The notes under the pieces were generated by a model. The model was not told the origin of the DNA. It was given only the letters and a program-made list of their open reading frames with translations, and did not search any database. Of a stretch of DNA of 38,171 nt, positions 8,213 through 16,959 are shown in pieces (position 1 is the first letter of the stretch; every line of letters starts with the position of its first letter). The stretch is from Proteiniphilum sp. UBA4977 (GTDB lineage Bacteria > Bacteroidota > Bacteroidia > Bacteroidales > Dysgonomonadaceae): NCBI GenBank assembly GCA_002398565.1, contig DGZP01000003.1, positions 1,929 through 40,099 of the forward strand, in the 5' to 3' direction. The translations under genes and the position numbers were made by a program.

Positions 8213-9113
8213 ATCTGTTCGCCCCATGTCTTCGGTTTGCGTCATCGTCGTTTCTTACAACTTCGTACCGTGGATTCACCGGTGTTTACCCTCCATAGAG
8301 GCTTCACTCCTCCCGGCAACCGTTATGGTGATCGACAACGGCTCAACCGATGAGACCTGCCGGATAATCAGGGACAACTACCCGGGTGTGGAACTGACTG
8401 AGACACATCGGAACCTGGGTTTCGGAAAGGCCAATAATATCGGCATACAACGGGCCTTGGAAAGAGGGTTCGATTATGTGTTCCTGCTTAACCAGGATGC
8501 ATGGATTGAACCGGATACCCTGGAGAAGCTGGTGGATGCAGCCGAAAAGAATAGTCAATACGGGATATTGTCGCCGGTGCATCTAAATGGAAAAGGCAGT
8601 GCCACCGACTTCGGTTTCTCGAAATATACAGGGATAAAAAACAGGGAGGAGGCCATGCTGCTTACGGATGAAGTTACTCCCTATCCATTTATCAATGCTG
8701 CCATGTGGCTGATTCCCCTTGACGTGATCAGAAAGACGGGGGGGTTTGCACCAATCTTCGTCCACTACGGTGAAGATCGCAATTGGGTACTTCGAATGCA
8801 AAAAAAAGGCTATAGGCTGGGGTTGGTGAAATGGGCATTTGGATACCACGACCGGGAAGCACGCCCGGTGAGTCGTAAAAAATATTTCTACAGCGAATAT
8901 GTTTACTTTTTAACCGAGGCCGTAAACCCGTTTTACTCTCTCCCCAAAGCGATGGCATACAGCTTCCTGGCCGCCGTAAAAAAGGCAGGTCAGGCATTGT
9001 TTTCGGGTAAAATAACAAATTGCATTGCCTACTTCGGCATCACACTCCGTTTGTGCGTAAAATGCATCGCCATTCTGCGGACCCGCAGGGAAACCCGGAT
9101 TACGCGAAAATGA
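8202..9113 (+). CDS. Family 2 glycosyltransferase (rhamnosyltransferase-like)
   Basis: This is a GT-A fold glycosyltransferase of family 2. The start of the nucleotide-sugar binding domain is CVIVVSYN (residues 13-20), followed by VIDNGSTDET (43-52) and NLGFGKANNIGI, the signature of the WcaE/rhamnosyltransferase-like subgroup. The DxD-equivalent acidic site appears as LLNQDAWIEPDTL (about 95-107). A later FVHYGEDRNWVLRMQKKGYRLG segment resembles the catalytic-base region (ED) of these enzymes. The ATG at 8202 overlaps the methyltransferase by 11 bases; an ATG at 8226 would begin just before the conserved domain. The donor and acceptor are unknown. The stop codon overlaps the convergent rnr stop. 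Confidence 0.88.
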   Translation: MKSESVRPMSSVCVIVVSYNFVPWIHRCLPSIEASLLPATVMVIDNGSTDETCRIIRDNYPGVELTETHRNLGFGKANNIGIQRALERGFDYVFLLNQDAWIEPDTLEKLVDAAEKNSQYGILSPVHLNGKGSATDFGFSKYTGIKNREEAMLLTDEVTPYPFINAAMWLIPLDVIRKTGGFAPIFVHYGEDRNWVLRMQKKGYRLGLVKWAFGYHDREARPVSRKKYFYSEYVYFLTEAVNPFYSLPKAMAYSFLAAVKKAGQALFSGKITNCIAYFGITLRLCVKCIAILRTRRETRITRK

Positions 9114-11244
9114 AATCAAGCTGTTTCCTGTCAAGATTGGCCCGTGCCACCTGAATTGAGACGGGCTGTCCCAGACGATATTCCCGTTTTTTGCGCCTTC
9201 CCACAAGCCGGTAGTTCTTCTCGTCCAGCTCATAGAAGTCATCGTCCAGCTCCCGAATAGGAATCATACCCTCACATTTGTTTTCGTTGATCTCCACGTA
9301 AATACCCCATTCGGTTACACCGGAGATCACGCCGTCGTACACTTTGCCGATCTTATCGGACATGAACTCTACCTGTTTGTATTTGATGGAGTCACGTTCG
9401 GCATTGGCCGCAATCTGCTCCATTTCCGAACAGTGTTTACATTCGCTCTCCAGCGGACTCTGCTCCACACTTTTCCCGCCATCGAGATAACGTTCCAGCA
9501 GCCGGTGCACCATCATATCAGGATATCTACGGATGGGCGAGGTGAAATGGGTATAATATTCGAATGCCAGGCCATAATGCCCCACATTCTTGGTGGAATA
9601 GATTGCTTTCGACATCGTGCGGATGGCAATTGTCTCCACCAGATTCTCTTCCGGACGGCCCTGCACTTTGTCCAGCAGGGAATTGATGCTCTTGGCAACC
9701 TCCGTTTTGGTACCGTCCTGCTTGATCTTATGACCAAAGCGAAGGATAAATGTGTTCAATGTATCCAGCTTTTCCGGATCAGGCACATCGTGGATGCGAT
9801 AGACAAATGCCCTGGCTTTCCTGCCCCTGGGCACTTTTCCGATGGCCTCGGCAACAGTCTTGTTGGCCAGCAGCATAAACTCCTCAATGAGGTGATTGGC
9901 CTCTTTCGACTCCTTGAAATAAACTCCCAGGGGCTTTCCCTTTTCATCGAGATTGAATTTCACCTCATACCGCTCAAAATTGATCGCTCCATTGGCAAAC
10001 CTTTTCTCCCGCAACTGCTTTGCCAGATTGTTCAATTGAAGTATCTCGTTGGAGAAATCACCCTTCTCCGTCTCGATAATGGTCTGGGCGTCCTCGTAAG
10101 TAAGACGGCTGTCCGACTTGATCACCGTACGCACAATCTGCGACTTTTTGATCTCCGCCTTCTCGTTCAGCTGAAAGATAACCGAAAAACATAATTTCTC
10201 TTCCTGAGGCCGCAATGAACATAATCCGTTGCTCAACCGCTCCGGCAACATGGGAATGGTTCTGTCGACCAGGTAAATGGAAGTAGCCCTGTTTTCCGCT
10301 TCCCGGTCCACCAGGTCTCCCGGCTTCACATAGTGTGTCACATCGGCAATGTGAACCCCCACCTCCCACAGGAAGGGAGAAATTGCGCGGATGGAAAGGG
10401 CATCGTCGAAGTCCTTCGCATCCTTCGGGTCTATGGTGATGGTGAACACATCACGAAAGTCCTCCCGCTTTTCAATCTCTTTCTCTTCGATCTTTTCAGA
10501 AATCTGATCTGCAAACTTCTCCACATCTTCAGGATATTTATACGGCAGGTCGTACTGTGCAAGGATGGCGTGCATCTCGGTATCGTTTTGACCGGGCTTG
10601 CCCAGAATGTCGATCACCTTGCCAACCGGATTATTTGCTTTCTCGGGCCATTCCACAATCTCCACGACCACTTTGTCGCCGTTGCGGGCACCGAGGAGGT
10701 CTTCCTTCGGAATGAAAATATCGTTCGAGAGGTATTTGTTGTCCATCACCAGGAAAGCAAAATGTTTCTGCACTTCCAACACTCCTACAAAACGGCTTTG
10801 GGTATGTTCCAGTATCTCGATTACCGTACCCTCCGTGTCGGCACGTTTGCGCTTGGCCAGCAGTTGTACGCGCACCCGGTCGCCATTCATGGCATGCTTG
10901 CTGTTCCGTTCCGGTATGTAGATGATATTTCCGTCATCATCGGGTACGAAAAAGTTTTTACCGTTACTTCTTCTCTCAAAACGGCCTTCAAGCATCAGCC
11001 CCCTGTTATTAATGCGGTAACGCCCACGGGACGTCTCCAGCAGCAGGTCATCATCACGAAGCTTGTCGAGCACCTTGATCAGCACGCGTCGTCCCTCTTC
11101 GCCACGGACATTTAATGCCGCTGCAATCTGTTTATAATTAAATTGTTTATCGTTATTTTCGTTAAGAAAACTGATGATGGAAGCAGAAAGGTCCTTCTTC
11201 CGGAGTTTCGGCGCAGTAGTATCTGCATTCACTTTGTTGCTCAT
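9100..11244 (-). CDS. rnr: Ribonuclease R
   Basis: RNase R is a processive 3'-5' exoribonuclease that degrades structured RNA and defective rRNA or mRNA. The 714-residue protein has an N-terminal winged-helix region (about 15-80), two cold-shock/OB domains (about 85-210), the RNB catalytic domain with IDPKDAKDFDDAL at 271-283 providing the Mg2+-binding aspartates, and a C-terminal S1 domain (VYDGVISGVTEWGIYVEI...). It lacks the long Lys-rich tail of E. coli RNase R, ending at LDFIFA. It reads toward the GT2 gene, and the last 14 bases of the two genes overlap tail to tail. A weak GCAAAGTAA (11291-11299) upstream resembles an imperfect -7 element on this strand. Confidence 0.95.
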   Translation of the reverse strand: MSNKVNADTTAPKLRKKDLSASIISFLNENNDKQFNYKQIAAALNVRGEEGRRVLIKVLDKLRDDDLLLETSRGRYRINNRGLMLEGRFERRSNGKNFFVPDDDGNIIYIPERNSKHAMNGDRVRVQLLAKRKRADTEGTVIEILEHTQSRFVGVLEVQKHFAFLVMDNKYLSNDIFIPKEDLLGARNGDKVVVEIVEWPEKANNPVGKVIDILGKPGQNDTEMHAILAQYDLPYKYPEDVEKFADQISEKIEEKEIEKREDFRDVFTITIDPKDAKDFDDALSIRAISPFLWEVGVHIADVTHYVKPGDLVDREAENRATSIYLVDRTIPMLPERLSNGLCSLRPQEEKLCFSVIFQLNEKAEIKKSQIVRTVIKSDSRLTYEDAQTIIETEKGDFSNEILQLNNLAKQLREKRFANGAINFERYEVKFNLDEKGKPLGVYFKESKEANHLIEEFMLLANKTVAEAIGKVPRGRKARAFVYRIHDVPDPEKLDTLNTFILRFGHKIKQDGTKTEVAKSINSLLDKVQGRPEENLVETIAIRTMSKAIYSTKNVGHYGLAFEYYTHFTSPIRRYPDMMVHRLLERYLDGGKSVEQSPLESECKHCSEMEQIAANAERDSIKYKQVEFMSDKIGKVYDGVISGVTEWGIYVEINENKCEGMIPIRELDDDFYELDEKNYRLVGRRKKREYRLGQPVSIQVARANLDRKQLDFIFA

Positions 11245-11332
11245 ATTCTGTGTGTTTCTATCTAAAACAAAAAAATGACGTTTTAGTTATCGCAAAGTAA
11301 TAAAAAAAAACGATTCTTTCTGAAGTTATCCT

Positions 11333-11340
11333 TATTTTTG
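11333..11340 (+). promoter_or_regulatory. Candidate -7 element for the SDR epimerase gene
   Basis: TATTTTTG matches TAnnTTTG in the 104-base divergent gap between rnr and the epimerase gene. It ends eight bases before the ATG at 11349. If used, the mRNA would be almost leaderless for that start, or have a leader of about 17 bases for the second ATG at 11364. Confidence 0.4.
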
Positions 11341-11348
11341 TCCGGAGA

Positions 11349-12377
11349 ATGAAAAGAGACAACATGAACGGGAAAAAAGTATTGATCACCGGTGCGAGTG
11401 GCTTTATCGGCAGTACCGCCGTGGACAAGGCGCTGGAACTGGGATATGAAACCTGGGCGGGAATACGTGCCACCAGCAGTCGTCGTTACCTGCAGGATGA
11501 ACGGATACGGTTCATTGACTTGTATTATGGAGACAAGGAAAAGCTTAAGGAGCAACTCCGCCAGTTCAGGGATAAACATGGACGCTTCGATCATGTGATA
11601 CATATTGCAGGGTTGACCAAGGCATTGCGCAAGCCGGATTTCGACCGGGTCAATTATCTTTACACGCGTAATCTGGCAGAGGCGCTCATGGAGACAGACA
11701 GCCTCGCTGACTCGTTTGTGCTGATGAGTTCCCTCGGCGTCATGGGCACAGGCGACGAGACCGGTTATACACCCATTGGAGCGGATCACATCCCCAATCC
11801 CAATACTGCTTATGGTAAAAGTAAACTGAAAGCCGAAAATTATCTGAAGAGCCTCACCGGCTTCCCCTGGCTGATATTACGCCCTACAGGTGTATACGGC
11901 CCGCGCGACAGCGACTATCTGATCCTGATGAAGACGGTTAAGAACGGATTGGCTGTAGGTGCCGGACTTCGGAAACAGATGCTCTCTTTCATCTATAGCG
12001 ATGATCTTGTACGTGTCATTTTCACACTCATAGAAAAAGGTATTCGCCAAAAAGAATATCATGTGGCCGATGGTGACTGCTATACCGACAGTGAATTCAA
12101 TGCCCTTGTGCAACGGGCGTTGCGCAGAAAGCATGTGGTCAGGTTCAAGGTTCCCCTCTTCCTCGTCAGTCTTGCCGCCTTTGTCTGCGAGAAGGGAGGA
12201 GCACTCCTGGGGAGCGCAACGACCCTCAACACCGACAAATACAGGATCATGAAACAACGCAACTGGACTTGTGACATTGCTCCCTTGCAGTCTGACATTG
12301 ACTTTGTGCCCGTATACAGGCTGGAAGAAGGGGTAAATAAGACGGTGGCCTGGTACCGGGAGCAGGGATGGCTCTGA
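11349..12377 (+). CDS. NAD(P)-dependent epimerase/dehydratase (extended SDR)
   Basis: This 342-residue extended short-chain dehydrogenase acts on a nucleotide sugar or related substrate in the cytoplasm. The Rossmann motif GASGFIG is at residues 15-21. The catalytic YxxxK is Y155/K159 (NTAYGKSKLKAENYL) and the active-site Ser lies in FVLMSSLGVMG. Later LRPTGVYGPRDSDYL and FIYSDDLVRV are standard extended-SDR segments. The exact reaction (epimerase, dehydratase or reductase) cannot be decided. The start could be the ATG at 11364 (MNGKKVLITGASG), which better matches the usual SDR start. Glycan genes occur on both sides in the wider region, but the direct neighbours are housekeeping genes. Confidence 0.85.
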   Translation: MKRDNMNGKKVLITGASGFIGSTAVDKALELGYETWAGIRATSSRRYLQDERIRFIDLYYGDKEKLKEQLRQFRDKHGRFDHVIHIAGLTKALRKPDFDRVNYLYTRNLAEALMETDSLADSFVLMSSLGVMGTGDETGYTPIGADHIPNPNTAYGKSKLKAENYLKSLTGFPWLILRPTGVYGPRDSDYLILMKTVKNGLAVGAGLRKQMLSFIYSDDLVRVIFTLIEKGIRQKEYHVADGDCYTDSEFNALVQRALRRKHVVRFKVPLFLVSLAAFVCEKGGALLGSATTLNTDKYRIMKQRNWTCDIAPLQSDIDFVPVYRLEEGVNKTVAWYREQGWL

Positions 12378-12444
12378 ATGACCTGCGCAGCAGGACAATC
12401 ATTGCGATTTTGCTGCATCTGTAGGGTAAATCAACCAATTTTTG

Positions 12445-12452
12445 TACTTTTG
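12445..12452 (+). promoter_or_regulatory. Candidate -7 element for dapB
   Basis: TACTTTTG matches TAnnTTTG and would start transcription near 12458, giving a leader of about 80 bases before dapB. There is no clear -33 TTTG at 19-21 bases; the nearest TTTG (12409-12412) is too far away. Confidence 0.45.
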
Positions 12453-12457
12453 CTCCC

Positions 12458-12491
12458 GAATGATCTCTATGCAGAATTTTGCAGATCATTC
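12458..12491 (+). repeat. Perfect inverted repeat in the dapB leader
   Basis: GAATGATCT (12458-12466) is repeated in inverted orientation as AGATCATTC (12483-12491). An inner GCA/TGC pair (12471-12473 with 12480-12482) extends the stem after a four-base bulge on the left side. It would form a 12-bp bulged hairpin at the very start of the dapB transcript predicted from the -7 element. A shorter GCATG/CATGC inverted repeat (12496-12500 with 12511-12515) follows. No U-run follows either, so they are not ordinary terminators. Confidence 0.55.
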
Positions 12492-12539
12492 TCAGGCATG
12501 TAAATTGTTGCATGCTCATTTCTCGATAATAAGACCAAC

Positions 12540-13259
12540 ATGAAGATTGCACTGATCGGTTACGGCAAAATGGGGCATGAGATTGAAAGAATTGCCCTTG
12601 AGAGGGGACATGAGGTGGTGTGCACCATCGACATCCACGAAGATGAAAAATTTGATTCTCCGGCATTCAGCAGTGCCGAAGTAGCGATTGAGTTTACCTC
12701 GCCTGACAGTGCCCTGCAAAACTATAGGCGGGCATTTGCAGCCGGTGTGCCGGTTGTTTCGGGTACCACGGGCTGGCTGAAGCACTTGCCCGAGATCAGG
12801 GAAGCCTGTGAAAAAGAAGGTAAAACCTTCTTTTACGCATCGAACTTCAGCTTGGGTGTAAATATCTTTTTTGCCCTGAACAACTATCTGGCCAGAATAA
12901 TGAATCAATTCCCTGCCTATGATGTGCGCATGGAAGAGACGCACCACATCCACAAGCTGGATGCCCCCAGCGGTACAGCCATCACACTGGCTGAAGGTAT
13001 ACTGGAACATATCGACAGAAAAGAAAAATGGGTACTGGACAAGACCGACAAGGCCGGTGAGCTCTCTATCAAAGCCTTCCGTGAAGGTGAGGTGCCAGGC
13101 ATCCACAGCGTCATTTATGAATCGGAGGCCGATAGCATCCGCATCACTCACGACGCCAACAGCAGAAGGGGGTTCGCCCTGGGTGCCGTACTGGCAGCGG
13201 AATTTACCAGGGGAAGGAGCGGCTTTCTGGGTATGAAGGATATGCTCGACTTTTTGTAA
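12540..13259 (+). CDS. dapB: 4-hydroxy-tetrahydrodipicolinate reductase
   Basis: DapB catalyses the NAD(P)H-dependent reduction step of the diaminopimelate/lysine pathway, feeding peptidoglycan and lysine synthesis. The N-terminal nucleotide-binding motif is IGYGKMGHE (residues 6-14), and VSGTTGW (73-79) is a conserved family segment. The substrate-binding and catalytic motif is EETHHIHKLDAPSGTA (132-147), with the HH pair, K139 and the DAPSGTA loop. At 239 residues it is the short Bacteroidota form. It begins a run dapB-lepB-wbqC-gltX with short gaps or overlaps. I believe a dapB-lepB-WbqC neighbourhood recurs in Bacteroidales, but I could not check this here. Confidence 0.95.
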   Translation: MKIALIGYGKMGHEIERIALERGHEVVCTIDIHEDEKFDSPAFSSAEVAIEFTSPDSALQNYRRAFAAGVPVVSGTTGWLKHLPEIREACEKEGKTFFYASNFSLGVNIFFALNNYLARIMNQFPAYDVRMEETHHIHKLDAPSGTAITLAEGILEHIDRKEKWVLDKTDKAGELSIKAFREGEVPGIHSVIYESEADSIRITHDANSRRGFALGAVLAAEFTRGRSGFLGMKDMLDFL

Positions 13260-13280
13260 AAAATATACAATAAATAAACA

Positions 13281-14750
13281 ATGAGACTCAATCAACGATT
13301 TTCGAATGCCACGCGCCGCCAATGGATTTGGTTTGCCGTGTGGGTGGCAGCAACCATACTGTTCTCCCTTTGGGCGGATTCTCTGTGGATACTACTCTTC
13401 ATCTTCCTTTTTCTTGATATCTACATCACTAAATTCGTACCTTGGGGATTTTGGAAAAAGTCGAAGAACAATGCGTTCCGCAAAACAATGGAATGGGTGG
13501 ACGCAATTGTCTTTGCACTGATCGCCGTCTATTTTATCAACACCTTCTTCTTCCAAAACTATCAGATCCCCACCTCGTCGCTTGAGAAATCGCTGCTTGT
13601 GGGCGACTTTCTGGCGGTGAGTAAACTCAGCTACGGGCCAAGGGCGCCCATCACACCGCTCTCATTTCCTCTGGCGCAGCACACAATGCCCATCGTGGGC
13701 GGTAAATCCTATATTGAGAAGCCACAGTGGAAATACAACCGTTTGAAAGGATTCGGGGAAGTGAAAAGGAACGACATCGTGGTGTTCAACTTTCCTACCG
13801 GTGACACGGTGGCACTGAAGCAGCAGGGAATAGATTTTTATTCGCTCTCCAAGTCTAACCCCAATGGTAGTGCTGGTGTGCGCGCCGACAAGCGCATCTA
13901 CGGCGATATTGTCTATCGTCCGGTGGACCGACGGGAGAATTATGTAAAAAGGTGTATCGGCCTTCCCGGTGAAACCATTGAACTGAGAGGCGACACTGTC
14001 TATATTGACGACCTTCTTCTGCCCAATCCACGTCTTTCACAACACAACTACCTGATTCATACAGACGGGACACAAATATCGGCGGAGCTGTTCGAAGAAC
14101 TGGGTATCAATAAAGCCGATCATTATACACAGGATGGATACGGACAAATTGTCTCCCGTTCACAGGATCTAACCGGCGTGGACAGCCTGAGCATGGCACT
14201 CTTCGGATTGCAGCAGCGTAATGGCAATAATGGCAGGATTTACTTCAGCATACCTATGACGGAAGGAATGGTGACCGCAATGAAAAAGAAGCCTTTCGTA
14301 TGGGATGTGATCAAGGAGAAGGAACAACCGGGAACGAGTTATTACTATCCCTTAAATTATGAAACCGGATGGACACGTGACACCTTTGGACCGCTATGGA
14401 TACCAAAAAAAGGAGAAACTCTTAGATTCGATTCCAATGTGGATTTTAAGGTAGCAGCTTATGAACGTTGCATCAAAAATTACGAAGGGAACGATTTTGC
14501 ATACCGTGACGGAAAAGTATATATCAACGGCACGGAGACTGAATCTTACACATTCAAATTCGACTATTACTTCATGATGGGTGATAATCGTCATAATTCT
14601 GCCGACTCGCGTGTATGGGGCTTTGTGCCTGAAGATCATATCGTGGGCAGACCCATTCTGATCTGGCTCTCGCTGGAAAAGGACAAAGGCTGGTTCAACG
14701 GGAAAATACGATGGAAGAGGTTGTTCCGAAGTGCAAAAATACCGGCGTGA
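13281..14750 (+). CDS. lepB: Signal peptidase I, long Bacteroidota form
   Basis: LepB is the membrane-anchored serine/lysine protease that removes signal peptides from exported proteins. Two N-terminal membrane segments (about 15-32 and 35-52) and a third near 72-90 precede the catalytic domain. The nucleophile is Ser100 in QIPTSSLEKSL, the general base is Lys223 in NYVKRCIGLPGETIEL, and the box E motif MGDNRHNSADSR is at 433-444. About 210 residues separate Lys223 from box E, so the protein (489 residues) is much longer than E. coli LepB (about 324). This is a large domain insertion that I understand to be common in Bacteroidota. The 3' end overlaps the WbqC-family gene. Confidence 0.94.
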   Translation: MRLNQRFSNATRRQWIWFAVWVAATILFSLWADSLWILLFIFLFLDIYITKFVPWGFWKKSKNNAFRKTMEWVDAIVFALIAVYFINTFFFQNYQIPTSSLEKSLLVGDFLAVSKLSYGPRAPITPLSFPLAQHTMPIVGGKSYIEKPQWKYNRLKGFGEVKRNDIVVFNFPTGDTVALKQQGIDFYSLSKSNPNGSAGVRADKRIYGDIVYRPVDRRENYVKRCIGLPGETIELRGDTVYIDDLLLPNPRLSQHNYLIHTDGTQISAELFEELGINKADHYTQDGYGQIVSRSQDLTGVDSLSMALFGLQQRNGNNGRIYFSIPMTEGMVTAMKKKPFVWDVIKEKEQPGTSYYYPLNYETGWTRDTFGPLWIPKKGETLRFDSNVDFKVAAYERCIKNYEGNDFAYRDGKVYINGTETESYTFKFDYYFMMGDNRHNSADSRVWGFVPEDHIVGRPILIWLSLEKDKGWFNGKIRWKRLFRSAKIPA

Positions 14751-15370
14751 GTACACCGGGGAATCCGGTGACACCTCTTCTCACCTCCTGCTATCTGGCG
14801 CCCGTAGAATATTACAGCGCGCTCTTCAGAGCAGAGAATGCCCTCATTGAGATACATGGCAACTACGCGAAGCAGTCATACAGCAACCGGTGCAGGATTG
14901 CAGGTGCAACCGGAATCCTTGCATTGAGTATTCCGGTTGAAAAACCTTCGTCACTGAAATGTAAAATGAAGGATATCCGGATTGCAGAACATGGCAACTG
15001 GCAACATCTGCACTGGAATGCCATACTTTCTGCCTATGGTTCCACTCCCTATTTTCAATATTATGAAGATGACTTCAGGCCGTTATACGAAAAAAAAACT
15101 GTCTTTTTACATGACTTCAATGAACAGCTGCGCATGCTTGTATGCCGACTCATCGGCATAGAAACAGAAGTCTCATATACCGGTTCCTATTTACAGAAGC
15201 CAGCGGCCCATTTTTTCGACTTGCGTGAAAGCATTCATCCAAAGCGGATATCGAATTATCAATCAACACCCTACTATCAGGTTTTCGCCAATGAACAGGG
15301 TTTCGTGAATAACCTCAGTATCATTGACTTGTTATTCAACATGGGAAATGAATCCCGGCTATACCTCTGA
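14711..15370 (+). CDS. WbqC-family protein
   Basis: The protein matches the WbqC-like family. LLTSCYLAPVEYYSALF at about residues 22-38 gives the usual 'YxPPIxYF' start. NYAKQSYSNRCRIAGATG and LSIPVEK follow, then HGNWQHLHWNAILSAYGSTPYFQYYEDDFRPLY. WbqC was named from O-antigen clusters, but its biochemical role is not established; small-molecule amide or transferase roles have been suggested. The ATG at 14711 would overlap lepB by 40 bases. A GTG at 14747 in the same frame overlaps the lepB stop by exactly GTGA and still keeps the whole conserved region, so it may be the real start. It sits between lepB and gltX in the same direction. Confidence 0.82.
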   Translation: MEEVVPKCKNTGVSTPGNPVTPLLTSCYLAPVEYYSALFRAENALIEIHGNYAKQSYSNRCRIAGATGILALSIPVEKPSSLKCKMKDIRIAEHGNWQHLHWNAILSAYGSTPYFQYYEDDFRPLYEKKTVFLHDFNEQLRMLVCRLIGIETEVSYTGSYLQKPAAHFFDLRESIHPKRISNYQSTPYYQVFANEQGFVNNLSIIDLLFNMGNESRLYL

Positions 15371-15386
15371 ATTTAACAATATTATC

Positions 15387-15394
15387 TATCTTTA
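15387..15394 (+). promoter_or_regulatory. Weak candidate -7 element for gltX
   Basis: TATCTTTA differs from the TAnnTTTG consensus only at the last base and lies 23 bases before the gltX ATG in the 47-base gap. No -33 element is evident, so gltX may instead be read through from lepB. Confidence 0.2.
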
Positions 15395-15417
15395 CACAAA
15401 ATCAATCATCAATCAGT

Positions 15418-16959
15418 ATGCATCAAAAAAGAAGAGTAAGATTTGCACCCAGCCCCACCGGGCCGCTACATATCGGAGGTGTTCGCACCGCACTGTATAA
15501 TTATCTCTACACAAAACAACAGGGCGGGGATTTCATTCTCAGGATCGAAGACACCGATTCCTCGAGATTCGTTCCGGGAGCCGAGGATTATATTCAGGAA
15601 ACATTCAACTGGTTGGGACTAGTCTTTGACGAAAGCCCCGAAAAGGGAGGTACCTATGGCCCCTACCGACAGTCGGAACGAAAAGATATCTACAAAAAAT
15701 ATGTAGATTATTTACTTGAGAAAGGAGCTGCCTATATAGCTTTCGATACGCCGGAGGAGCTGGATGCCAAAAGATCGGAAATTCCCAATTTTCAGTACGA
15801 TGCCTCTACCCGGGAAGGAATGCGTAACTCTCTTACGCTGCCGGAATTGGAAACACAATCACTTATCAACAATGGGACTCAATATGTTGTACGTATCAAG
15901 GTAGTACCGGGAGAGGATATCCTGGTGAATGACATGATCAGGGGAGAGGTGGTTATTAATTCCTCCGTACTCGATGATAAGGTAATCTATAAATCGGCCG
16001 ATGAGTTGCCAACCTATCATCTGGCCAATGTGGTGGATGACCGTCTGATGGAGATCACTCATGTAATCAGGGGAGAGGAGTGGCTTCCCTCTGCACCATT
16101 GCATGTATGGCTTTACAGAAGCCTGGAATGGGAAGAGCATATGCCGCAGTTTGCTCACCTTCCGCTGCTTTTGAAACCTGACGGGAAAGGCAAGCTGAGC
16201 AAAAGGGACGGCGACCGGCTTGGATTTCCAGTATTTCCGCTGGAATGGGTAGACCCTGTTTCGGGAGAAGTTTCATCGGGGTATCGGGAGACAGGATATC
16301 TGCCCGATGCAGTCATCAACTTTCTTGCATTTCTGGGATGGAACCCCGGTACTGAGCAGGAGATATTCTCTCTTGATGAGCTGGTTCGGGCTTTCTCGTT
16401 CGACCGTTGCAGCAAAAGTGGCGCGAAGTTTGATGTGGAGAAGGCCAAATGGTACAATCACCAGTACATCCTTAGAATGGCAGACGATAAGTTGGCAGAA
16501 TTATTCGAGCCAGTTCTTGAAGCAAAGGGAATCAGGGCTCCACGTGAAAAAGTTGCCGAAATAGTATCACTGGTAAAAGAACGGGTTCACTTTGTCAATG
16601 AGCTGTGGGATCAGGTTGCCTATTTCTTTACGGCTCCCGACAGCTATGACGAAAAAACGGTTCGCAAACGTTGGAAACAGGATACACCGGAACATATGCG
16701 TCAGCTTGCCGGACTGATACGGCAGATGGACGATTTCTCGGCCGAGAACCAGGAAAACATTGTAATGGAGTGGATTCAGAAAAACGGGCTGCACACCGGG
16801 AATATCATGAATGCTTTTCGCCTTGCAATTGTGGGGGAAGGAAAAGGGCCCCACATCTTCCACATCACGAAGATAATAGGAAAAGAGGAGACCATTGAGC
16901 GTCTTGAGAGGGCAGTATCTCTTCTGGGAGAAAATGAGGAAACATTCAAGCATGAGTAA
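15418..16959 (+). CDS. gltX: Glutamyl-tRNA synthetase
   Basis: GltX charges tRNA-Glu with glutamate. The class I signature 'HIGH' appears as HIGG at residues 18-21 (APSPTGPLHIGGVRTALYNYL) and the 'KMSKS' motif as KLSKR at 259-263 (GKGKLSKRDGDRLGF). The tRNA acceptor-binding region and the C-terminal anticodon-binding helical domain fill the rest. The 513-residue length is normal. The zinc-binding Cys set of E. coli GluRS is not present (the matching stretch reads AAYIAFDTPEEL), which is common outside proteobacteria and is not a defect. The gene's stop overlaps the start of the Stealth gene by 8 bases. Confidence 0.96.
   Translation: MHQKRRVRFAPSPTGPLHIGGVRTALYNYLYTKQQGGDFILRIEDTDSSRFVPGAEDYIQETFNWLGLVFDESPEKGGTYGPYRQSERKDIYKKYVDYLLEKGAAYIAFDTPEELDAKRSEIPNFQYDASTREGMRNSLTLPELETQSLINNGTQYVVRIKVVPGEDILVNDMIRGEVVINSSVLDDKVIYKSADELPTYHLANVVDDRLMEITHVIRGEEWLPSAPLHVWLYRSLEWEEHMPQFAHLPLLLKPDGKGKLSKRDGDRLGFPVFPLEWVDPVSGEVSSGYRETGYLPDAVINFLAFLGWNPGTEQEIFSLDELVRAFSFDRCSKSGAKFDVEKAKWYNHQYILRMADDKLAELFEPVLEAKGIRAPREKVAEIVSLVKERVHFVNELWDQVAYFFTAPDSYDEKTVRKRWKQDTPEHMRQLAGLIRQMDDFSAENQENIVMEWIQKNGLHTGNIMNAFRLAIVGEGKGPHIFHITKIIGKEETIERLERAVSLLGENEETFKHE

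Noticed and set aside
12458..12539. Lysine riboswitch upstream of dapB
   Set aside because: The leader is only about 80 bases and lacks room for the five-helix lysine aptamer; only simple stems are visible.
12516..13322. Open frame of 268 codons on the minus strand
   Set aside because: It is antisense to dapB, whose catalytic motifs are intact; no independent evidence for coding.
15418..16959. Defective GltX because the zinc-binding cysteines are missing
   Set aside because: Many bacterial GluRS enzymes lack them; both catalytic signatures are intact and length is normal.
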